From: Dolichospermum compactum NIES-806
GTDB taxonomy: Bacteria > Cyanobacteriota > Cyanobacteriia > Cyanobacteriales > Nostocaceae
Length of the DNA stretch: 64,000 nt
Reading direction: 5' to 3'
Assembly: GCF_002368115.1 (NCBI RefSeq)
Contig: NZ_AP018316.1
Coordinates: forward strand, 2,072,058 to 2,136,057
Part shown: piece by piece, positions 7,287-14,391 of the stretch
Position numbering within the stretch: the stretch's first letter is position 1
Layout: each line of letters starts with the position of its first letter
Notes under the pieces: generated by a model
What the model was told of the DNA's origin: nothing
The model's input: only the letters and a program-made list of their open reading frames with translations
Databases searched by the model: none
Position numbers and translations under genes: made by a program

Positions 7287-8426
7287 ATGGCCCGAGACTA
7301 TTATGAAACCCTGGGTGTCTCTCGTGACGCCGACAAAGAAGAGATTAAACAGGCTTATCGCCGCCTAGCCCGAAAGTATCACCCAGATGTAAATAAAGAA
7401 TCTGGGGCAGAGGAACGATTTAAGGAAATCAACCGCGCCTACGAAGTGCTATCCGAACCAGAAGTTCGCGCTCGTTATGACCGCTTTGGTGAAGCTGGTG
7501 TTTCCGGAGCAGCAGCGGGTGGGGCTGGTTTCCAAGATATGGGTGACATGGGTGGTTTTGCCGACATCTTTGAAAGCATTTTCAGCGGCTTTGCTGGCGG
7601 TCCAGGTGGACAACCCCAACAAAGACGGCGGAGTGGACCAGTGCGGGGCGATGATCTCCGACTAGACCTGAAATTAGATTTTCGGGAAGCGGTATTTGGT
7701 GGAGAAAAGGAAATTCGCATTTCCCATTTAGAAACCTGTGAAGTTTGTACTGGTTCTGGTGCCAAATCAGGAACTCGTCCCCGGACTTGTAGCACCTGTA
7801 GCGGTTCAGGTCAAGTCAGACGAGTGACGAGAACTCCTTTTGGTAGTTTTACCCAAGTATCAACTTGCCCCACCTGTGATGGTACAGGCACGGTTGTTGA
7901 GGATAAATGTGATGCTTGTGATGGTAAGGGCGCAAATCAGGTAACAAAGAAACTGAAAATTAATGTTCCCGCCGGTGTGGACAATGGCACAAGGTTACGG
8001 ATTTCCCAAGAAGGAGATGCGGGTCAACGGAATGGGCCTCCAGGTGATTTATATGTTTACTTGTTTGTCAATGAAGATGAAGAATTTCATCGTGAAGGCA
8101 TTAATGTTAACTCTGAAATTAAAATTAGCTACTTACAAGCGATTTTAGGTTGCCGTATAGAGGTAAATACGGTAGATGGTCTAGTGGAGTTGATTATTCC
8201 CGCTGGAACTCAACCGAATACGGTGATGAAATTAGAAAATCGTGGTGTTCCCCGTTTGGGTAATCCTGTGAGTCGCGGTGATCATCTGTTGACGGTGTTA
8301 ATTGATATTCCCACGAAGATTATCCCAGAGGAACGAGAACTACTGGAGAAGTTGGCTAAAATTAAGGGAGACAGAACTGGTAAGGGTGGTTTAGAAGGAT
8401 TCTTAGGAGGCTTGTTTAAGTCATGA
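7287..8426 (+). CDS. dnaJ: Type I DnaJ co-chaperone
   Basis: A 379-residue class A J-protein. J domain residues 1-70 with HPD at 32-34, a Gly/Phe-rich stretch (about 70-115), four CxxCxGxG zinc modules between about 146 and 213 (CEVCTGSG, CSTCSGSG, CPTCDGTG, CDACDGKG), then the C-terminal substrate-binding domain. It stimulates DnaK ATPase and delivers unfolded proteins. Its last four bases overlap the next start (ATGA at 8423), so translation of the TusA-like gene is coupled. With dnaK truncated upstream, its partner must be another DnaK. Confidence 0.96.
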   Translation: MARDYYETLGVSRDADKEEIKQAYRRLARKYHPDVNKESGAEERFKEINRAYEVLSEPEVRARYDRFGEAGVSGAAAGGAGFQDMGDMGGFADIFESIFSGFAGGPGGQPQQRRRSGPVRGDDLRLDLKLDFREAVFGGEKEIRISHLETCEVCTGSGAKSGTRPRTCSTCSGSGQVRRVTRTPFGSFTQVSTCPTCDGTGTVVEDKCDACDGKGANQVTKKLKINVPAGVDNGTRLRISQEGDAGQRNGPPGDLYVYLFVNEDEEFHREGINVNSEIKISYLQAILGCRIEVNTVDGLVELIIPAGTQPNTVMKLENRGVPRLGNPVSRGDHLLTVLIDIPTKIIPEERELLEKLAKIKGDRTGKGGLEGFLGGLFKS

Positions 8427-8680
8427 GTGGGTCTTTTATATTAACCCCTGATGCTCAACTTGATTTACGTGGTACTCCTTGCCCGATTAATTTTGTGCGG
8501 ACAAAATTATTTCTGGAAAAGATGCCTCCTGGAGATTTGTTGGAAGTCTGGTTAGATCCAGGTGAACCGATAGAACAAGTTCCTGATAGTCTAACAATGG
8601 CTGGTTATCAAGTGGAACAAATTACAGATTGTACTGGCTATTTTTCCCTGGTTATCCGTCGTCCGGTTACTGTGGCATGA
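8423..8680 (+). CDS. TusA/SirA-family sulfur carrier-like protein
   Basis: An 85-residue protein with LDLRGTPCPINFVRTKL, the beta-strand/Cys/helix start of TusA proteins; the Cys is residue 20. The usual CPxP is CPIN here, so the second proline is missing. TusA proteins pass persulfide sulfur to tRNA or cofactor pathways through that Cys. The start overlaps dnaJ by four bases and the stop overlaps rsgA (ATGA), so the three genes form a translationally coupled unit. Confidence 0.85.
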   Translation: MSGSFILTPDAQLDLRGTPCPINFVRTKLFLEKMPPGDLLEVWLDPGEPIEQVPDSLTMAGYQVEQITDCTGYFSLVIRRPVTVA

Positions 8681-9834
8681 CAGGGGAAAATATTTCTACT
8701 AAACAGTTATTGGGTACGGTGTTAGCTGTACAGGCGAATTTCTATCGGGTGCAGATGGATGAAGTAGAAGGAGTCAGGAGTTCAGGAGTTCAGGCGTTCA
8801 GGAGTTCGGAAGAACAAAGAAAGAATCAAGAAGAAAAAAATTTCTCCCCTGCCCCCTGCTCCCTGCCCCCTGCCCCTATCCTCCTCTGTACGCGGAGGAC
8901 GCGCTTGAAAAAGATTGGTCAGCAGGTGATGGTGGGCGATCGCGTGATTGTTGAAGAAGCAGATTGGGCTGGGGGACGGGGGGCTGTTAGTGATGTTTTA
9001 CCGCGTCATAGTCAATTGAATCGCCCAGCGATCGCTAATGTCAATCAAATTCTTCTGGTTTTTGCGGTTGCTGACCCACCTTTAGAACCTATTCAATTGA
9101 GTAGATTTTTAATTAAGGCTGAGTCTACAGGAGTTGATGTGCTGTTATGTTTGAATAAATGTGATTTAGTTTCTCTAGAAGAAAAACAGCAAATAAGCGA
9201 TCGCTTACTAGCTTGGGGTTATCAACCTTTATTTATTAGCGTTCAAAATAGCATTAATATTGACCAAATAGCTGAATATTTGCAGGATAAAATTACTGTC
9301 ATTGCTGGTCCTTCCGGTGTGGGGAAATCCAGCTTGATTAATAGTTTGATTCCCGATATCAACCTGCGCGTGGGGGAAGTTTCCGGTAAGTTAGCCCGTG
9401 GTCGCCATACTACCCGTCATGTAGAATTATTTGAAATGCCTACAGGTGGGTTATTAGCAGATACTCCCGGTTTTAATCAGCCAGATTTAGATTGTAGTCC
9501 TGAAGAATTAATCCACTATTTCCCAGAAGCCAGAGTTCGCCTAGCTACGGCTCATTGTCGGTTTAGTGATTGTATCCATAAAGATGAGCCAGACTGTGCT
9601 GTGAGTGGCGACTGGGAACGATATCAGCATTATCTAGAATTTCTGGATGATGCTTTAGCCCATCAAAACCAGACTAACCAACAAGCTGACCCAGAATCAA
9701 ATCTGAAATTAATATCTAAAGGTAAAGGTCAGAGTCAGTACGAACCCAAGCTGGAAAGTAAAAAATATCGCCGAATTTCTCGTAAAACCCAGTTACAGGA
9801 CTTACAGGAGTTATATCGAGAAAGTGAGGATTGA
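8677..9834 (+). CDS. rsgA: Ribosome small subunit GTPase RsgA with a repeat-derived insert
   Basis: ATG at 8677 overlaps the previous stop; 385 residues. An N-terminal OB domain is followed by circularly permuted GTPase motifs in the order NKCD (G4), GPSGVGKSS (G1), DTPG (G3), and then a CxxxxCxH-x5-C zinc motif (CRFSDCIHKDEPDC). RsgA matures the 30S subunit. Between DEVEG and RRTRLKKIGQQ (about 8767-8895) lies a low-complexity insert encoding repeated RSSGVQAFRSS and PAPCSLPPAP. At DNA level this is the same intergenic word family (AGGAGTTCAGG, CCCCTGCTCCCTG) seen elsewhere, here kept in frame. Confidence 0.93.
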   Translation: MTGENISTKQLLGTVLAVQANFYRVQMDEVEGVRSSGVQAFRSSEEQRKNQEEKNFSPAPCSLPPAPILLCTRRTRLKKIGQQVMVGDRVIVEEADWAGGRGAVSDVLPRHSQLNRPAIANVNQILLVFAVADPPLEPIQLSRFLIKAESTGVDVLLCLNKCDLVSLEEKQQISDRLLAWGYQPLFISVQNSINIDQIAEYLQDKITVIAGPSGVGKSSLINSLIPDINLRVGEVSGKLARGRHTTRHVELFEMPTGGLLADTPGFNQPDLDCSPEELIHYFPEARVRLATAHCRFSDCIHKDEPDCAVSGDWERYQHYLEFLDDALAHQNQTNQQADPESNLKLISKGKGQSQYEPKLESKKYRRISRKTQLQDLQELYRESED

Positions 9835-9836
9835 TA

Positions 9837-9980
9837 CTAAATATGAACGGCATCTTTAATCAATTCTCGCAGTTCTGGAAGGCTATCAGCTTGGGTAAAT
9901 ATTGATTGATTAACTGCTTTAGCAATATAACCACCTTCTTGATCTTCTTCCACCAAAAAAATAATTTCTTCTATGTTCAT
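9837..9980 (-). CDS. Small HicB-like protein (47 aa)
   Basis: Minus-strand ATG at 9980 gives MNIEEIIFLVEEDQEGGYIAKAV and ends LRELIKDAVHI. The I-x-F-L-V-E-E-x-x-E-G-G-Y pattern matches the short HicB-type antitoxin-like proteins common in cyanobacteria. No HicA toxin is adjacent. It lies convergent with rsgA and just downstream of another toxin-antitoxin pair. Function as an orphan antitoxin is inference. Confidence 0.6.
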   Translation of the reverse strand: MNIEEIIFLVEEDQEGGYIAKAVNQSIFTQADSLPELRELIKDAVHI

Positions 9981-10020
9981 ACACCGTAACCCACCATTTA
10001 ATATCAATATCAAATTTTTA

Positions 10021-10353
10021 CTAATACAATTCTAAACAATCCAGATTTGGATTATCAAGCAATTTTTGAATTGCTTCCACCCCAGAACGCAGTAGAGATT
10101 CAACTACTTGTGTTGGTGCATTTCCACAGCGTAACCATATAACTTTAGGTGGAGAACCATACAAACGGCTTCTCTCTGCAAAATCTACATCTTGAGTAAC
10201 GATACAAAAATCATTTATCTTAGCAAATTCCCAAATTTCAGTATCAGTTTTTTCTGCTAAATCATGAAGCTGAACATGACTAGAATCAAGAAAAATATCT
10301 GCTAATCGAGTTACTAATTTACGACTCAAATTTTGATAAAAAAGCAATTTCAA
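10021..10353 (-). CDS. DUF5615 PIN-like toxin
   Basis: A 110-residue protein starting with TTG at 10353 (KLLFYQNLSRKL follows), chosen because it overlaps the stop of the upstream antitoxin by four bases and gives the usual KLLxDxNLS start. TDTEIWEFAKINDFCIVTQDVDF carries the acidic PIN-fold residues; the usual first D in LLFDQN is Y here. DUF5615 proteins are predicted RNases of the Mut7-C/PIN superfamily, paired with DUF433 antitoxins, exactly as here. The missing Asp may weaken the active site. Confidence 0.8.
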   Translation of the reverse strand: MKLLFYQNLSRKLVTRLADIFLDSSHVQLHDLAEKTDTEIWEFAKINDFCIVTQDVDFAERSRLYGSPPKVIWLRCGNAPTQVVESLLRSGVEAIQKLLDNPNLDCLELY

Positions 10354-10580
10354 GCAGCACCTACCGTAGCAACTAAACAATGTTCACGGTCAGCAGCAAA
10401 TTCTAGACAAGCTCTAATATCGTCTTCTGTTAATTCGGGAAAATCCTCTAATATCTCTGCATAAGACATACCAGATGCTAACCAACCTAAAATATCATAA
10501 ACTGTGATTCTCATCCGGCGAATACAAGGTTTACCACCCCGCTTATCTCGCTCAATGGTAATAATATCTTGATAGCTCAT
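10350..10580 (-). CDS. DUF433 antitoxin
   Basis: A 76-residue protein: ITIERDKRGGKPCIRRMRI, then VYDILGWLASGMSYAEIL, then EDFPELTEDDIRACLEFAAD. This is the DUF433 (VapB-like, winged helix) pattern. It is followed by the DUF5615 toxin with a TTGA overlap, so the pair forms a typical type II toxin-antitoxin operon in which the antitoxin is made first and should autorepress the promoter. Confidence 0.85.
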   Translation of the reverse strand: MSYQDIITIERDKRGGKPCIRRMRITVYDILGWLASGMSYAEILEDFPELTEDDIRACLEFAADREHCLVATVGAA

Positions 10581-10619
10581 ACTATTTAATCTCTCTAACT
10601 TTATAGTATTTTAACATCT

Positions 10620-10688
10620 TTATTGACCTTGTTCAATTAACCAGCGAGCAACAGCCACACCTGTATTTTCATCTACCAAAAATCTCAT
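10620..10688 (-). pseudogene. DUF5615 toxin N-terminal fragment
   Basis: ATG at 10688 gives MRFLVDENTGVAVARWLIEQ and stops after 22 residues. That is the opening of the DUF5615 PIN-like toxins (RFLVDENTGxxVARWL), with everything after the first helix lost. Together with the fragment at 10706-10825 it marks a decayed toxin-antitoxin site. Confidence 0.65.
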
Positions 10689-10705
10689 CTAGGCAATCTC
10701 CGCAA

Positions 10706-10825
10706 TCAAAGGCATGAAAAACGAGTTTCACTACCACCCGATTTCTCACCCGCAACTAATAATATTGCATTCCGTCTGGAGTCAAATGCAAACGCGACAC
10801 GCCAAACACTATCTATCCAACTCAT
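10706..10825 (-). pseudogene. RelE/HigB-like toxin fragment
   Basis: ATG at 10825 reads WIDSVWRVAFAFDSRRNAIL, LLVAGEKSGGSETRF and stops. The VWRVAFAFDxxRxAILLVAGDKSG pattern is that of phage-derived Gp49/HigB-type toxins, which normally continue for several tens of residues. Here the frame ends right after RF, and the N-terminus is also short. Confidence 0.6.
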
Positions 10826-10984
10826 TAATTATACACTCGACGACATAACTGGTAATTGTGAGACGCTGCAAACCTGAGTCGGCATTTAATTATGACACAA
10901 TTTCAGCGCGATCGCCCTATTGGTCCCAGAGAGCGATCGCCTTTTATGTACAATAATCAGTAATAGGCATAGCAAATTGTCATA

Positions 10985-11721
10985 TTACTTACTCCAATCT
11001 TGAATTTCTAAGTTTTCTATTTTTCCAAAATCTCTGATATTATTTGTGACAATAATCAAATCGTTGGCTATGGCAATTCTTGCTATCAGAATATCAATAT
11101 CGTCAATTGGCGTGCCTTTATTTCTTAAATTGGCATAAATATCAGCAGAAATTATAAGGGAAATGCCGAAAACCCTTGAAGATGTAGCTGACTTAGGAAG
11201 CTACATCTGTGCTTTAGACAAGGGATGAAGGCTAGAGGCAGGATTTATCCTGCATTGATTTTAATCCATATTCGTGATACAACTATATTGTCACTAAAGA
11301 CGTAAAAAGCTACCGAGGGACTCTCGGAAAGTTACGCTTGTCAGATATGATTTCGCCCGCCAGGTCCAAGGAAATCAGGGCAAGAACCCAAATATTTAAG
11401 GCAGTGCCTGAAACTGGGATAACTGAGGGATATAGACTGAAACTCTCTATAGAATCTCCGCGTCTTTAGACCGGAGAGTGTCAAGGCAGAGCTTGTAGTT
11501 AGAGGTAAAACCATATTGTATGAAACAAATTCCTGAAAAGATGTGAGTTGTTTTTGCGCGTCACGATGTTTTAATCCACTGACAATTTCATAATAAGTGA
11601 TGATGCTAATGTTAATTTTGTCATACTCTTTCAAATAGGCTTGAAAACGCTCGATAACTAGACTATGATTAGGGAAGAAAAAAGATAAAATGTTTGTGTC
11701 AATCAACGCTGGCTTCATCAC
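10985..11721 (-). pseudogene. vapC (PIN toxin) split by a small insertion
   Basis: The N-terminal half (11721 to about 11474) reads MMKPALIDTNILSFFF with the first PIN Asp, up to SALTLS. The C-terminal half (about 11149-10985) reads ADIYANLRNKGTPIDDIDIL, then LIIVTNNIRDFGKI, and ends WSK. Joined, they make a normal PIN ribonuclease of about 135 residues. The 324 bases between them are foreign. As it stands, translation runs on into the insert and stops at 11341, so the toxin is inactive. Its antitoxin, which overlaps its start, is still intact. Confidence 0.85.
11150..11473. mobile_element. Small non-autonomous element with hairpin ends (IS200/IS605-like) inside vapC
   Basis: The insert has no terminal inverted repeats and no clear target duplication. 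Each end has a hairpin: GATGTAGCT / AGCTACATC (9-bp stem) near 11178-11207 and GTCT-AA-AGAC near 11462-11471. A further stem, CCGAGGGACTCTCGG, lies near 11312. Subterminal hairpins without duplication are the hallmark of IS200/IS605 elements and their PATE derivatives. No transposase is encoded. The boundaries follow from restoring the VapC frame and may shift by two bases. Confidence 0.65.
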
Positions 11722-11962
11722 TTCTTCTTCCTAAAAATGCTTGGTGGCGGCGGGTGATTATTTCTTCATTGAAGTTAGCAAATGCTTCATCTGACATATC
11801 ATTCCAACATCCAGCAAACTGCATATTTTTATTAAATGAAGGTTGAGATACTTCTATACCTAAGCGAAAATAATGAATAAAATTATATAATTCTTCTAAT
11901 TTCTCTGGTGGAACAAGATTTATTTCCGTAATAACTTTTGTGCGTAGGTTGAAAGAATCCAT
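11699..11962 (-). CDS. VapB-type antitoxin
   Basis: An 87-residue protein: ITEINLVPPEKLEELYNFIH, IMQFAGCW-like MQFAGCWNDMSDEAF and ITRRHQAF near the end, the pattern of cyanobacterial antitoxins paired with PIN toxins. It overlaps the start of the disrupted vapC by 23 bases. With its toxin dead, it is now an orphan. Confidence 0.75.
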   Translation of the reverse strand: MDSFNLRTKVITEINLVPPEKLEELYNFIHYFRLGIEVSQPSFNKNMQFAGCWNDMSDEAFANFNEEIITRRHQAFLGRRSDEASVD

Positions 11963-12364
11963 AACAAGTTAATATATATTGATTGAGTGACAAATAAATT
12001 ATATCTCACATTCCATTTATTTACAGGATGGCAACGGTCAAATGAACACTTTGTTCTCACTACTTAAATTTCAGATCCCTGAATTCTTCAAGAATTCGGG
12101 GATCTTGGGATCTTGAATGAACCAAATTTCCTAAAATTCAAAATCCCACCCCTTCTTCCATCCTGTAAATCCTTAAATCCTGGAAATCCTGATTCAGACA
12201 AAATAAAAATTCTGTGCTATACTGGATTCGGATATCAAAATAAAATTTTTGTAGAAAAATATTTTCCGCCTAACGGCGGTGGGTTAAGAAGGGAAAAGAA
12301 AAAAAGAGAAAAGGGCAAAAGAGCAAAAGTGCAAAGAATTAAAGAGTCCTTGCGCCGGAAACTA
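11963..12364. other. Repeat-rich intergenic gap
   Basis: Holds one copy of the GATC-bounded palindrome (12074-12104), a heptad-like tract of ATCCTGTAAATCCTTAAATC (12160-12190) also seen near 3370 and 54700, and a purine-rich run (12288-12340). Reading frames here on the plus strand lie over the antisense of the next gene and show no protein-like features. Confidence 0.6.
12074..12104. repeat. GATC-bounded palindrome, copy 1
   Basis: A 31-base near-perfect palindrome that begins GATCCCTGAATTCTT and ends with its complement (GAATTCGGGGATC). It can form a long hairpin in RNA. Confidence 0.85.
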
Positions 12365-13684
12365 CTAACCGAAACCCATGGTGCGCGGTCTGCTATCTGG
12401 GTTGTCGTTGCCACGATACGCAGAACGGCAATAACTAGGGTCGTTGCTCCAAGAACCACCGCGCAGCAGCTTTCTACCGCTTCTTCCTGTCAAAGCACTA
12501 CCATCTGTAGGCGCGTTATTATAACTATCTATATAATCATCTTGACACCATTCCCAAACATTCCCGTGCATATCGTACAAACCAAAAGCGTTAGGGGGAA
12601 AAGTTCCTACATCTGTGGTTTGCTGGCGATATTTTCCTTTAGGTGCGGAAGCATAGGCATAATTACCATCATAGTTTACCAAATCAGGGGTAATACTTTC
12701 ACCAAAATAAAATGGTGTGGTAGTTCCGGCACGACAAGCATACTCCCATTCTGCTTCACTGGGTAATCTGTAGTTTTTTCCTGTTTTTTGACTTAATTTT
12801 TCACAGAAAGCAACTGCATCATTCCAACTAACTGTTTCAACAGGACGGTTATCGCCTTTGAAGCTGTAAGGGTTAGTCCAAGGGTTAGTCCCCATGATAG
12901 CTTGATACTGTGCCTGTGTCAATTCATATTTTCCCATGTAGAAACTGGGAACTTTAACTTGACGTTGGGGACCTTCACTTGAAACTCTTTCTGCTTCACT
13001 TGCCGGTGAACCCATGATAAATGTTCCCCCTGGGATTTCCACCATTTCTAATAAAACACCGTTTCCCAAGTCTTCTGTGAAGTATTTTGCGCTTTCCTTG
13101 CGTCGGTTGGTGATATTTCCCCCTGGGTCTGTGGTGACAACTTCAAAACTGAAAGAATTTAGGTTGTTGGAAGTTATATTTTCTGGTGTAGAAGTATTTC
13201 GGGAAGTTATATTTTGATTTTTATTTCCAGAAAATAAATTTTGCCCCACTACCGCTAAAGTCATACTACCGACAACTAAAGTCGCAGTTTTAATAAAAGA
13301 ATTTAGGTTGTTGGAAGTTATATTTTCTGGTGTAGAAGTATTTCGGGAAGTTATATTTTGATTTTTATTTCCAGAAAATAAATTTTGTCCCACTACCGCT
13401 AAAGTCATACTACCGACAACTAAAGTCGCAGTTTTAATAAAACCTCGACGGCCAGTTGGTTGTATTGGTGCTTGGGGTTTTGGTGGTTGTACCTTTAGTG
13501 GTTGAGGTTTTGGTGGTTGTAAAGCTTTTTCTATTGCTGCTATTCTTTGCAAAATCACCTGAGTATTTTGAGGACGATCTTTATATAAACGCTGCATCAT
13601 ATCATCTAATAAATCTGCCAACATAGATGATATTTGTGGTGCATGATTCCGCCAATTTAATCTTTCATTGTAGGAATCATACAT
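12333..13684 (-). pseudogene. Formylglycine-generating-enzyme-like (SUMF1) protein: kinase part lost, internal duplication, 3' frameshift
   Basis: The frame starts at 13684 inside what looks like the end of a Ser/Thr kinase (LADLLDDMMQRLYKDRPQNT); no kinase domain precedes it. A membrane segment follows (RRGFIKTATLVVGSMTLAVV). The SUMF1 domain has IPGGTFIMGS, ETVSWNDAVAFCEKLS-like VETVSWNDA, YRLPSEAEWEYACRAG, GNVWEWCQDDY and LLRGGSWSND. The frame stops at 12365, after MGFG. One missing base in TTCGG (near 12371) would restore GFRLVVSGARTL and a stop near 12333, the canonical end. The 147 bases at about 13142-13288 are repeated directly at 13289-13435, doubling the membrane segment. Confidence 0.8.
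13142..13435. repeat. Tandem 147-bp duplication inside the SUMF1-like gene
   Basis: Two adjacent copies differ at a single base seen (GCCCCAC against GTCCCAC). The length is 49 codons, so the frame is kept. High identity indicates a recent slippage or recombination event. Confidence 0.9.
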
Positions 13685-14391
13685 GATTGGGTCAAGTGGT
13701 AAGTCCGTTAAAACGGACTAAGAAATTTCACAAGTAAGTAATCAGACAAAATTAATTACACAAATATCTGGGCTGAAATCCTTAACTGGCAAAGGATTGG
13801 TAATTGGTAAGTAGGTTAGCATTGAAAATCGTCGTTATGGCACTAGTACAGCTTGGCGTAAATAAAATGGCCATTCTCAATCGCCAAAAAGCTTACTCTA
13901 TATTATTTTTGACTTTTGACTTTTGACTTTTGACTTTTGACTTCCGCCCTGCGGTACTAGGCTTGAGGTAAGAGTGAAGAGGGTTTGGGCGATTTTACTT
14001 TTCGTTACATATTACTCTTCGAGAAGCCGCTTCGCGTCTACGGTTTTTTTCCGTTTACCTACTTAAATAAATAATATGTAATTAATTCTGTCCAGGTACT
14101 TATTTAGTCATCTTGAGATGACTTTAGCTATGAGCAAGGAACTTGAGTTCCTTGCAGGATAGGGTTTTTGCCTAATCGAAAAATCAATCAAGGATTTGAG
14201 GTTTTGCCTGTGTAGACGCGGTTTCTAACCGCCGGTTGAACTTCCGCGAAGCGTTGCTAGACGAAAATATTTTTCTATTAAGTATTAGCTGAGGATTCAT
14301 GACCAATGACCCATATAGTCTTAAAATATTCTTAATTTCCCCACACAGACTTTTTTGTCTGTAACCTCCAAGTACCACACAGAAAAATATT
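13685..14391. other. Gap upstream of the branching enzyme
   Basis: No gene found in about 700 bases. It holds the CTAG-flanked MITE (13843-13960), a hairpin GGAACTTGAGTTCC (14139), and repeats of the GCTTCGCG / GCGAAGCG type. The promoter of the downstream gene is expected in 14250-14390 but cannot be pinned down. Confidence 0.5.
13843..13960. mobile_element. CTAG-flanked MITE, copy 1
   Basis: Begins CTAGTACAGCTTGGCGTAAA and ends GCCCTGCGGTACTAG. Inside are five TTTTGAC units in tandem. Related copies lie at 42559-42662 (inverted) and 62057-62153. Each copy is bounded by CTAG on both sides. Confidence 0.8.

Noticed and set aside
7475..7795. Antisense frame in dnaJ
   Set aside because: Complement of the zinc-finger and Gly/Phe coding; composition is that of a shadow.
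8629..8676. Earlier start of rsgA
   Set aside because: It would overlap the TusA-like gene by 52 bases; the ATG at 8677 with an ATGA overlap is the normal arrangement.
12113..12766. Plus-strand frame of 217 codons
   Set aside because: It is mostly antisense to the SUMF1-like gene and lacks protein-like motifs.
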